Shown: positions 54,700 to 64,000 of the stretch, in pieces
How positions within the stretch are numbered: position 1 is the first letter of the stretch
Layout of the letters: every line of letters starts with the position of its first letter
DNA from: Chaetoderma sp. LZ-2023a
Taxonomy: Eukaryota; Mollusca; Caudofoveata; Chaetodermatida; Chaetodermatidae
Reading direction: 5' to 3'
Assembly: GCA_034401795.1 (NCBI GenBank)
Contig: CM067366.1
Span: forward strand, 68,408,014-68,472,013
Length of the DNA stretch: 64,000 bases
Notes under the pieces: generated by a model
What the model was told of the DNA's origin: nothing
Databases searched by the model: none
What the model saw: the letters and a program-made list of their open reading frames with translations, nothing else
Translations under genes and position numbers: made by a program

Positions 54700-55310
54700 A
54701 AACTTGATCTCATGGACCAGATACTGGAAAAAAATTAAAATCTACCAGAAGATCGAGAAGGTCTATGAACCAGAACCTCTTCGGCAAAAATGGAGTTACA
54801 AGAAAATTACGCGGAACGGGTCCATGACCTTCATCAGAACCAACGGAATCAGAATGGTTGGTGGGAACATGTAGGCAAACATTCCTGTCCAGGACTGAGA
54901 CATGGCGTCCACTGCCAAAGCCTGACCTTTCGGAAAAGGAGACATGAAAGAGGAGATTATGCATTCAGACATGTCGAAAGAGATCTACGTGGGGACGACC
55001 ATGATGCTGAAAAAATCGCTTTGGAACCGACTTCTTTAACTGCCACTCAAAGTGGGCAAACTTGCTGGGTCTTGCCAAATGGACCACAAGAAAGTTCAGT
55101 CTACCTGGGACATGACTGGCCACTTGAAAAACTTGTGCTTCTTGCCGCACCACAACAGAAGATTCCAAATTTCCATACAAGGAAGTGAAGACCTCATTCC
55201 TCCCTGTCTGTTGATGTAGGAAACTATCGTGGAATTTGCTGATCGAATCGAGATCTTGAGGCCTCTCACTCGATCCGACCTTGAGAGGAGTCTTCTTGAC
55301 AGCCCACAAC
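54700..55310 (-). pseudogene. DIRS RNase H / linker remnant
   Basis: HFEWQL and GRPHVDLF are in one frame. After a frameshift near 54965 come ALAVDAMSQSWTG and FAYMFPP, then FWFIDLLDLLVDF near 54740. These are the signature blocks between RNase H and the recombinase in DIRS proteins. Confidence 0.75.
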
Positions 55311-55629
55311 TACAAGATATTGATGTAAGCTGTTGACTCCTCCAGGGACCAAAGACCAGAAATCAACACGGAGTTCCAAACTGCTCCCCACCCCTCCTAG
55401 AAAGTGTCTCCGAAAATAACCGCCTGGGGAGAGGTCTTGACTAAATGGAACACCTATTGGAAGCAGAAAACGATCCTTCCAAGTCTAAATGTGGGATCAA
55501 GTGTTCTCTGATGGGAATCTTATGGAAAATAGAATGAACTGACTACTTCCAGAGGGATATCAGGAACACTTGAAAGGGTCCTCTCATCAGCGCCACCAAG
55601 AGAATGACATTCTCGATACCGACGATCAA

Positions 55630-56010
55630 GCCTAGAACCCTGAGCAAAAATCTTGCCCTGACTGAGAGGTTGTCAAAATATTCATAGCCAATAAGATTGC
55701 CTCTGAAGGAAAGACTAAGCCCTGGGACAGGTCGAAAGAGACGTCAAGATGGGTGAAACTTGAGAAGGACCTAGGCTTGACTTTTTGAGAATTATAATCC
55801 AACCTAGCCTGCATGCCAAACTGTATCCTCTGAAATAATTCTTGAAAGAGTTGAATGTAGAAACTATACTCGAGGAAAACTAGATGACCAAGGATAAATT
55901 GTCTGAATTGATAGAGTCCTGCTGCAGCTGAAAACTATGCAGAGGGATTAAATCCTGGGTCTAAATTTCCTTGTAAAAAATTTGTCTACAGACAGCTACA
56001 TGACTCTAGA
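55630..56010 (-). pseudogene. DIRS reverse transcriptase remnant
   Basis: Fragments recognisable across frames: GLYQFRQFILGHLVF, then LFQELFQRIQFGMQ, then SFDLSQGLVFPSE. These match conserved DIRS RT segments (LYQFR..., FDL..GLVFPS). The YxDD catalytic box expected between the first two cannot be read. At least two frameshifts and several stops. Confidence 0.72.
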
Positions 56011-56030
56011 TGTGAACTCTTCCTTTAGCA

Positions 56031-57160
56031 AGAAAGAAAATGAAAATGAATTTCTGAAATCTTTCAATATAATACATGAGACCCAGAAATAGATACCAGA
56101 ACAAGGTCAATAAAAGTGAGAGCAAGAACCCCCCCTCTATCAACAGAAGAAAGAATAAAATGAAAATCTACATAACATGAAATGTTTCATGCTAAACCAG
56201 GGCTTCATTTCTAGAAAATTGTGGTGCGTTAAAAAATTGCTCTCCACGATCAGTGTTAGGTGAGTGATCGCTCCTCTAGCAGAATGAGAATTTGCAAATA
56301 CATTTGTATGATATTAAATCACAGGCCCCCCCCCCCCCCCAGAACCCTCGTCCATCCATATCACCAGTATTCACCACCACACATCCTCCCACCACATGCA
56401 CATATACCCACCACATATAATATACATGTGTATATTATACATAGTAGGCACATATACATATAGCAGGGGGACACGCGGCAGCGACATGGACGGACAAAAA
56501 CTCAGATCTGTGATTAAATCTGCCCTTACATGAAAGTAGTAAAATATCTAAACCGTGATCAAAGTTTTGACATTTAAGGTGACCTATTAATTGCTCTCCT
56601 GGAATGAAAAGTTAGGCAAGCTGTGTGAGGAAGAGTGATAGTTCACGACAAAAATTATGCCCTGCTAAACAGACTTAAAAACAGGGAATGCCCCTATAAT
56701 ACCAAAGTAATAAAGATCAAAGACCAAATTACAATAGTGCCAAAATCACGAAAACGTAACTCGCATTTATTTCTGTTATTTAATTTTACCGCTTTCATTG
56801 CATGGCGAAAAAAACATCATAGAAGTATAGTCTTACTTATTAAAATGCTGTAGACATTGAAAACGTGATAAACAATTTTATTTATAGTGTTTTAACCAGC
56901 TTTCGTGGCAAACCGAAAACCCATAGTAAACCTACGAGAGGGGTTAGAATCAAAATATAGCCAAATCCTGTACCTGAGAATCTGCAATAACCCCGCCTGG
57001 AATCAGAAACCATCAAATCGTGACTGAATTTGCAGGATAGTAAAGAAAATGTAATTAGGGTTTCATGGCCCATTGCTCGTAATATTAAATTAGTCCCTCC
57101 AGAAATGGCGTCGCTCCAGGGTATTATGGGAAGTTTAAATTGTGATGACATCATCGTGAT
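56031..57160. other. unassigned; C15 tract and perfect palindrome
   Basis: C15 (56326-56340) is followed by CCACCACA-type repeats. A perfect palindrome lies at 56416-56439 (TATAATATACA, TG, TGTATATTATA). The part next to the DIRS fragments may be its upstream region, but no motif shows this. Confidence 0.5.
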
Positions 57161-57840
57161 TCTATGACTTGAAGCATGATATGGTCATACTAAGCATGAC
57201 GTTATCGCGCGCGACTCATAACCCGGAACTGCGCCGCCCCCAACATGTCACAAGTACGCGCCCATGATGTCACCATTTGCTGCTAAACAAAACCATTGCC
57301 CCGTGCACTCAACAATCGAGCCGAACCAGGAAATACGTCATCACTTAACAAGCCCATGGGCCCGCTAAGCGACGACGATTAAAATAAATATGTCAACCTG
57401 CCGACATAAGAGGAGAAAAGAGCGAGAGAAAAAGCTGAACGGCCCGAAGACAACTGGCCATCTAGTCGGATGAAAGACAAAATTACATATCTAGAGATAA
57501 TGCGTAGAATACAGCAGACTTCTCGGCTGCGTGAGACCATTAAAAAATATGATAATGATATGCGCTTATGAAATAAACTGAACAAAAATCCCATACAGCA
57601 CCCAGTCAGAAGAGTCTTTAACTAGGTAGAATTACTGTTACTGATAAAAGTATAAATGCTGCATATCTGTATAATTTCAAGTGAGACTTCAAGACTGGCA
57701 ATGTCTCTGAATGAAGATTTTCAGCCATTAAATATTCTGATTCTTTAGAGCAATTACAGAAATAAGACTAACTCTTAGGCCAAATGATGATTAGGTTCTA
57801 AGAAAACGAACACGGAAAATGATGTGCCTGAAAACGTAAG
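57161..57840. other. unassigned GC-richer segment with short frames
   Basis: 57180-57370 is locally GC-rich with GCGCGCG. A plus-strand frame, closed by the stop at about 57571, encodes a Lys/Arg/Glu-rich peptide (KDKITYLEIMRRIQQTSRLR); it opens after a stop near 57399 and has no clear acceptor. I do not recognise it. It might be an old retroelement gag part. Confidence 0.35.
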
Positions 57841-57879
57841 TGACCCTATCTCTGGATGAATGAAAACCGGAAGCAGAAA

Positions 57880-58400
57880 AAATCTTGGAACCGGAAATAC
57901 ACTAAGCGGAAGTAGGATAGGAAATACAAATGAGCAAACTGGAAGTATAAAACCAGAATCTGAACAGGATCATACAGACCCAGATGAACAGAAAAAACTG
58001 GAAGTAGAATAGGAACCGGAAATGCGCAAACCAGAAGAAGAAAACCGGAAACTGAATAGGATCATACAGATCCGGATGTACAGTAAAAACGGGAAGTAGA
58101 AGAGGAACCGGAAATGCGCAAACCAGAAGAAGAAAACCGGAAACTGAATAGGATCATACAGATCCGGATGTACAGTAAAAACGGGAAGTAGAAGAGGAAC
58201 CGGAAATACAAGAATCGGAAGTAGAATAGGAAATGGAAATAAGCAAAATAGTAGAAAACCGGAAACTGGGCAAATCTGAACCAGAAGAGCACAAACTGGA
58301 AGCGGTAGTTAGCGATTTTTGGAAAAAAATTCATCCTAGCCTGAATCGGAAGAGAGGACTGGAAACCGAAACCGGAAGTAGAACAGGGTCCCTCTCTCTG
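57880..58400. repeat. GGAA-rich repeats with 92-bp tandem units
   Basis: Two almost identical 92-bp units (58011-58102 and 58103-58194) and partial ones on both sides, built from AACCGGAAAT, CCAGAAGAAGAAAACCGG and GATCATACAGATCC. CCGGAA occurs more than a dozen times. The plus frames are Glu/Lys-rich with frequent stops; the 90-codon minus frame (58062-58334, Phe/Tyr-rich) is only the complement of this composition. Confidence 0.9.
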
Positions 58401-59626
58401 GACGTAGACTGAAAACTAGAAAAGGAAGGAGCCGAAGCTATCGATCACCGACCGGAAGTGCTTGCCAACCCGAAAGCTACCGAGGTTCCTGACGGAACTA
58501 AGTTATGGACTGGCGACCACTGAACGTTCCTAGCTATCGGAATAACAGAAAAATGAGCCTTGGCATCTGGAGATTAATCGGGGACATCCGTCGACTACAC
58601 CACAGCTTGAGGGTGACTAATGCCCTTCCTCAAGATTCAGGTGGGTTTGCCCGGTGACTTACACGAAGGCACCTTTGTGGGCTTCTATTAGAATCTTTCG
58701 GCTCAAGTTTAGGCGACCGAACCTCCTGCCTGGACGTGAGGGACACCGGCCCCCCCCCCCCCCCTTCAGGTTATCGTCTGAATCCAAAGATTCATCCTTA
58801 GCCGCGCGTGGTAACGAACGCACTTCGCAGAACATTAGAATTTCTCCGCCAATTTTACGGACACCTAAAAACGAAAAAATTATTTTAAAAATGAAGCATA
58901 CATCCTCAGAGAATTGGAAGACATTCTCAAAAATAGGAATCCCGAATTAATGAAAAAAGCACATGACTTGAATAGTTGGGGAAATATGAATTCAAATATC
59001 TCAATGAATAATATGACACCCTAAAAAACTTTCTATGGATATAGAAAAACGAAGGACGAATCCTTGATCTTAGTAGGAGAAAACCTACTTAAATATTAAG
59101 TAAGGGTAAATGACGATGATGATGAAATGGAAGGCATGGTTGATTACTATGAAAACAGGTAATGATGTTACATAAGTACAATAAATCATCAACAAACGTA
59201 ACTTTGTCAACAGAGACTTCATATTAGGCATGATCTTTCGATTATTAATCCTTCATATCAGTTACTGACTCAGTAAAGAAGTACAAAAACTTAGATTGTA
59301 TTTTAAGCTTGAAAAGTGAATCGGTTTCCTATTTGGGCTCCATTGCGCATGCGCGGTCAAGTGCAATGACAGGTGTCACATAGGAGTGAGCATAGACTGG
59401 TGCCAGTCTCCATTAAGACATATGCTGGGGGTGTTCCCTACCAGTAGCCTGGTTGAGTGTGTGATGAAGTGGAATAGGCATATGGGGGCATGTAAGCAAG
59501 TATAAAAAACGTATTCTGGTGGCTAAATGCAGAGTAGTTGATTTAGCAAGTAGTGATTGAACGGTATAGATGTTTTTGTGGTGTAATAACAACTACAGTT
59601 TTGGTTTGTAAGTTTATATGTACTGC
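58401..59626. other. unassigned; C15 tract
   Basis: C15 at 58750-58764 interrupts a 98-codon plus frame (58654-58950) without recognised domain. GCGCATGCGCGG lies at 59345. From about 59000 AT-rich unique-looking DNA. Confidence 0.45.
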
Positions 59627-59787
59627 CCGGAAAGACCATTTTTGAAAATTTACCACTGGAATGACTGGGTTGGTTATCGATAGTCAGTGGTAAATTTTCA
59701 ACAATTATCTTCTCTTGGCAGCCAAATTGAAATTTTGAAGAACACCGAAGAAGCGATTTCTGGCAGGCTTGACCATTAAATAATAAG
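59627..59787. mobile_element. family A hairpin, shortened
   Basis: AAAGACCATTTTTGAAAATT, centre GACTGGGTTGGTTATCGATAG, right end GGCTTGACCATTAAATAA. Confidence 0.78.
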
Positions 59788-60572
59788 ACGAAAATGACTG
59801 GAATATAAACATAGCAGTGGCAATAATCTATATTCCGGAATCGGATTAAATTTGCATTGGTTTAAAAAATTCAGGTAAGTTACTGCCCGGAAGCTATCAA
59901 GGCAGCAAGTACAACCACAAGGTAATTGTATGTTACCGATACTGATAACACGATTTATAGTCCTGCTTCTGAACCCAAAAGTGTATTTGTCGTGAGGCTA
60001 TTAGCGATGACAGCGATGACAGACTAGCATCCTGGACAAGTACATGACAAGAATTCACAATCAATTGTGTCAATGAGTCAAGATAGTGAGCAACAGGCCG
60101 GTCACATAAACAGCTTGTATAAATCCTGGAAGAATAGCACAGGCAATTCATGATCTAAGCATTACATGTGATACCTTTCAAAGTGAGTCAGCACTAGAAT
60201 TTCTTGAAACGGACCTGTTGGTGAGTAATCATTGTTTGTTAGTCAGCACTGAGAAATTAACTAAGAAATGAATTTAACCATTAGAGAATTCTCAATGAAC
60301 ATGAATTGTGCATTTGTGAATATAATGCACAACAGTAGTAATATTTTAAATCTATAATATTGTTATTTAAAGAGGGTACAAACTCGATCCATAAAATAAC
60401 TGTTCTTCCCCGAGACCCTCAATTATTTACATTTGGAAAAACATATTTACAAGCGGAAAATTATATGATTAACTGTACAGCAAAATATAAATATATACAA
60501 TATTATACAGATATATACAACTATGATGTGACATAGACATGAACAATTTGAATTTCGCCATCTTACTGAAAG
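59788..60572. other. no gene recognised
   Basis: Contains a short tandem slip (GCGATGACA twice near 60004). No exon-like frame. Confidence 0.5.
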
Positions 60573-60727
60573 CTAACCTTAAAAAAATGTTCGTTTGCAG
60601 ACCATCAGAAGACTACTTATGGAAATCTTACACTGGAATGATTGGTTCTTCTCATGTCCTGCAAATGGACATTTCCCAAGTCCACTGCAGAAGCTGATTT
60701 TTGGCAGCTTGAAGGTTAAAGTGTTAA
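60573..60727. mobile_element. family A element, centre deleted
   Basis: GCTAACCTTAAAAAAATG ... TTACACTGGAATGATTGGTTC joins directly to TTCTCATGTCCTGCAAATGG, so the right inner arm is missing. It ends AGGTTAAAGTGTTAA. Confidence 0.75.
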
Positions 60728-61246
60728 AGGATTTTTTTTAATATTCATAATTTTTCCAGACTTCCAAATCTGTGCACAAACCATGATATAGAGAATTCTC
60801 TTGCCACAAATTTACGAGAAATAAAGCTACTAGTGAAGTTCAGGCACATAACAAATTATGAAGGCTTCACAATTCTCTGCTGGGCTCTTCATCATTCTGA
60901 AGTTATCTCTTCAAAACCAAGAATATCACCAGCATCCCCATGGCTTTGTGACTGGCGGTTCAATTAATCTGTGACCGTGTAATTAATTGAGGAGTGGAGC
61001 GTCCATATATCCATCAATTGCAATCAGTACACCCTGAACAAGCCATTATTGGAAAATGATTCTGACCTCTAAATGATGTCAAATGTTGAACTTATCGACT
61101 GATTAATTACATTAGCTCAGTGCACAATTGAGCTGTACAGGAGGAAATAATGGATTTGTTGTAGGACGTGAAAAATCACTCCTCAGTTTACACAAGCTTG
61201 CCAGAAAAGGTATTGTATCTCCCATAGAAAGTTACCGATATATATA
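60728..61246. other. no gene recognised
   Basis: Unique-looking sequence without domain-bearing frames. Confidence 0.5.
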
Positions 61247-61648
61247 ATAGACCTTTCTATTTTTAGCTATGTCCCGCCCGTCACTAGCTAAGCTCCACCC
61301 ACACCTCGCCGTGTTTGGATTGATCGATCCCCGAATGCCCTAGCTATCAATTTCCTGAAAACTATACAGGGAAGCTGTTGAATATTTTGTAACTAATTAG
61401 ACTGGGTGCTGTTGCTGCCATAGGCAGCAACAGCGCCCAGTCAAATTAGTTTCAAAATATTCAACAGAATATTTATTAAATAGTAAAAGCCAACAATTTG
61501 TACAACAGTCCATAGACCGTCTTCAAATATGCGTTCGTGATGTACTTATCGACATCATTCATGACGTCATTCATTATGATGTTATTGCACACATCACACA
61601 GTTCATTATGACGTCATATGATGGGTGGGTACTCTGGAAAGGACCATT
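61247..61648 (-). mobile_element. B2 element, full length
   Basis: ATAGACCTTTCTATTTTTAGC ... GTACTCTGGAAAGGACCATT. Core AACTAATTAGACTGGGTGC, loop GCCATAGGC. It carries ATTCATGACGTCATTCATT and TTCATTATGACGTCATATG. Confidence 0.93.
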
Positions 61649-61774
61649 ACAAAACCGGCCTCATATAATCGCTGGCTGGCTAGCTGGGTGCATGTATGTC
61701 TCAGAAACTGATAATCCCATGTGGAAAACAAATGAAGGAATACAGTTTTCTCTGCATATGTATACTCAGCCCAT

Positions 61775-61885
61775 CATAAGCTGTTGCATATTTTGAAACT
61801 AATTGGACTGGGCAGCAATAGGCAGCAACAGCGCCCAGTCAAATTTGTTTTAAAATATTCAACAGTTTTCCTATATGGTTACCTT
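61775..61885. mobile_element. B-type hairpin, partial
   Basis: AGCTGTTGCATATTTTGAAAC ... TTTTAAAATATTCAACAG; the inner arms are asymmetric (GGGCAGCAATAGGCAGCAAC). The right flank TTTTCCTATATGGTTACC resembles B1. Confidence 0.7.
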
Positions 61886-62009
61886 GAAAATGAGATATGG
61901 GGAATGGTTAATAATACGAACCCAGATGCATATAATATTCAGGATTTTAGAAAATCCCCCGAAATTGCACACATTCTCAAGATGTGTAAATGATATGAGT
62001 GGCTACAAT

Positions 62010-62176
62010 ATCTGACTGGTCTTGTTCATCATGGATTATGACCGGCCGAAATATAATGTGTAATATTTAAGTAAATAAATGTAAATAATAAATATATTGA
62101 AGGCCCAGGGGAAGACCAGGGATTTTGTCACTGATCGATCTACTTTCGTTAAATAAAGCTTATTATTATTATTAAT
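62010..62176 (+). mobile_element. retroposon 3' tail with (ATT)n
   Basis: GGCCCAGGGGAAGACCAGGG ... GTTAAATAAAGCTTATTATT with an (ATT)n end. A non-LTR element tail ending in a short tandem repeat is the likely explanation. No coding part is seen and the 5' limit is arbitrary. Confidence 0.5.
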
Positions 62177-62999
62177 ATCAACATTAATGATCTACTTAAG
62201 TCCATATAAAATGTGACTTCATTAGCATACTCAAAGATAATTCATTGAATAAACTCCACAATTTGAATGAGCATACATGCATCAGTGAAAGCTAAATCAT
62301 AATCCCCCACAAATATACTTTAGCAAAAGCAGGGAGATAACCAAACAAACTTCCAGCAGTAACAATAGTATTCTGCTACAGCAGGATAGAGCTCTGACAA
62401 CTTGCCAGTAGCAGCTGGACATAACCAAACACTGGAACTATTCTTCGAGAGAAAATCTATAAAAGACACATCAGAGATGTAAAACTCATCAGCGATAACG
62501 CATTTTTCATTTCGTACACACAAATATGAGTGACAAACCTGAATGAACTAGAGCTGAACATCTGGGGGAAACCAATACTGGAAAGTGAATAGATGTTAAT
62601 TACTTAATAAACGAAACTTAGAACAAAGTTAGCTCTTGAACAGATAAATCTGAGTTAGGGAAAATATAGCTTTGTAGGGGTGGTACAGAATAAACATGTT
62701 CGCTGATACTATGTTCAGTATAAAATTAATCTTTGTAATTATACAAATTTCTAAAGACGGATACGAAACATCAATTTTGGTCGAGCCAGTGTAGCAGATT
62801 ACCCTTATCATCACTTTCTCCGCTGTTCACTAACTTCTAACTCATTGGCACAACATTAACAACAAAATAATGCTATTTTCTTTCTTTTTTTGTCCAAGGA
62901 AAAGCGGAATTGAGTCTGTAAACAGCCATGTGCTGTAATTTTATCTTATGCCTTACATTGCCGAATCCACAATATACAATTTTCCTTTTGCGATTTAAC
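62177..62999. other. no gene recognised
   Basis: A minus-strand frame at 62320-62523 has several possible AG acceptors but no consistent exon. Otherwise AT-rich DNA. Confidence 0.4.
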
Positions 63000-63110
63000 T
63001 AGTTCAAACAATTTAAATATTTACTTATTGAATGGCCATTTGCCGGCCAAGAGACTATTTTTAAAGTTTTACCACTGGACTGACTGGCTTGAGTAATAGA
63101 AGGTTAATTA
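63000..63110. mobile_element. family A left half
   Basis: TTATTGAATGGCCATTTGCC, GGCCAAGAGACTATTTTTAAAG, ACCACTGGACTGACTGGC, then GGTTAAT. Confidence 0.65.
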
Positions 63111-63219
63111 AAGAAAAGGAAAAGGTAACTATCAAATGCTATTGAATGGTAACTTTATATAATAACTAGATCGATCGGTCGATGACGCATCATCGCAAAT
63201 CCCCACGTTCACCACCTTG

Positions 63220-63925
63220 AACTTGGCTGGAGCCAAATGTAAACATCCTCTTGCACTCCGCCATCATATGGTTGACTCAAATACCAAAGTTGGTTGAATT
63301 TCGTCCAGTAGTGTTAGAGGAGTTGCATTACAATCAATTTCATGACCATTTGACCTCATTACACACACCCTGGGGGCGGGCCCAAATGTAAGTGTGCTCA
63401 TCCACTCCACATTGACATGGGTAACTGCCATACTAAATTTTGTTGAATTCCGTCCAAGAGTGTCAGAGGAGTTGCATTACAATCAATTTTTTTACCTTTT
63501 GACTCCCACCCCACCCACCCCTGGAGCGGGGCAAAATGTAAAAGTGCTCATGTACTCCACATTGATATGGGTAACACACGGACCAAATTTGGTGGAATTC
63601 TGTTCCATGGTTTCGGAGGAGATGTGTTACAATCAATTTTAGCAGGTTAAAATTTAACCTTTTGACCCCTCCCATACCCCCTGGGGGCGGAGCCAAATCT
63701 AAATGGCCTCTTGCACTCCACAATCATATGGGTAACTCAGATATCAAATTTGGTTGAGCTCCGTCTAACGATTTACGAGGCGTTGCGTTACAATTGGTTT
63801 GACCGTTTGACCACTGCCACGCGGTTTGGGAGGAGATATATAGCATGACGGACGGATGGACAGATGGATGGAGGCGATTACAATATCGCAGACGTTTTTT
63901 TAAACGTGAGGATAATAAAGATACT
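63220..63925. repeat. family E: about 150-bp tandem units with GGACGGATGG end
   Basis: About four units with CCAAATGTAA, TCTTGCACTCC, ATATGGGTAAC, AATTTGGTTGAATT and GAGGAGTTGCATTACAATC (starts near 63233, 63381, 63531 and 63693). It ends GATATATAGCATGACGGACGG ... GAGGCGATTACAATATC ... GTGAGGATAATAA, the same terminal block as at 29326. The open frames (63394-63642 plus; 63463-63723 minus) follow the repeat and have no domain. Confidence 0.85.
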
Positions 63926-64000
63926 ACCACCTGCAAAAAGTGTGAATGAATTGGAAAAATTTTAGCAAACACATTTAGTGAGTCTAGTAGTGGTAGCCAT

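Larger units (their letters stand above)
53884..56030 (-). mobile_element. decayed DIRS-type tyrosine-recombinase retroelement
   Basis: On the minus strand, from high to low coordinates, the translated fragments follow the DIRS order: reverse transcriptase, RNase H region, then tyrosine recombinase. Stops and frameshifts interrupt it throughout. GC content is higher than in the surroundings. DIRS elements integrate by a recombinase rather than an integrase; that is family knowledge, not seen here. Neither terminal repeat was identified, and the low-coordinate end cuts into the recombinase domain, so the copy is truncated. The opposite-strand frame at 54790-55188 is a shadow. Confidence 0.75.

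Noticed and set aside
54790..55188. 132-codon plus-strand protein
   Set aside because: Antisense shadow of the DIRS remnant, which has recognisable motifs on the minus strand.
58062..58334. Phe/Tyr-rich membrane-like protein of 90 codons on minus
   Set aside because: Complement of GGAA-rich tandem repeats; period and composition explain it.
62320..62523. Exon on the minus strand
   Set aside because: Several competing AG sites in different frames and no donor that gives a consistent exon.
1..64000. tRNA, rRNA or other structured RNA genes
   Set aside because: None recognised by eye; strong hairpins belong to MITEs. A covariance-model scan could change this.

Overview
The window reads as intergenic and intronic DNA from a marine invertebrate, most likely a mollusc. 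The main clue is a repeat that starts near AAGAGGCCCAAGGGGCCTG, has a GCTCACCTG motif just inside, and ends in a CCAGGTGAGCTAA hairpin. I know these ends from bivalve and gastropod genomes. The DNA is AT-rich. It has spliceosomal-type signals, no operons, and no long open frame that looks like an intact gene. The taxon is an inference from repeat signatures.

Almost everything recognisable is transposable-element debris. (1) Family A: a 200-240 bp nearly perfect hairpin with the core CACTGGAATGACTGGCTCG and its reverse complement. It has ends TTAA-CCCTTT...AAAGGG-TTAA and about 45 full or partial copies across the window. (2) Family B: a second hairpin (TTGAATATTTTGAAACTAA ... its complement, with GCAGCAAC in the loop). 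It occurs in B1 flanks (TTAA-CCCTTTCAC...GTGAAAGGG-TTAA, about 205 bp) and in B2 flanks (about 390 bp, ends AATGGACCTTTCCA, rich in TGACGTCA). (3) Helentron/pearl-like non-autonomous elements at 1669-3386, 8974-10288, 29551-31422, 32650-33940, 49559-49845 and 50839-53139, filled with degenerate tandem modules. (4) Retroelement pieces: a SINE-like insertion (660-894), a LINE 3' end with a zinc-knuckle-like motif (16084-16565), a retroposon tail (about 62010-62176), an LTR-like promoter region (about 26187-26870) and a broken DIRS-type element (53884-56030, minus). (5) Satellites: a 46-unit 31-bp array at 41001-42428, a 35-bp array at 47140-47735, a 92-bp GGAA-rich array near 58 kb, and many microsatellites.

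Two host-gene traces are plausible. One is an unrecognised 58-codon phase 0-0 exon on the minus strand (11522-11695). The other is a possible last coding exon on the plus strand (38214-38380). A 468-bp segment with an open frame occurs twice (43341-43808 and 45400-45867) at about 98% identity.

Nesting gives a relative history. A and B hairpins are the older platform. The SINE, a LINE, a Helentron-like element, microsatellites and the 468-bp duplicon have each landed inside hairpin elements. No RNA gene, CRISPR array or complete protein-coding gene could be supported. Coordinates of repeat edges are by eye and can be off by a few bases.
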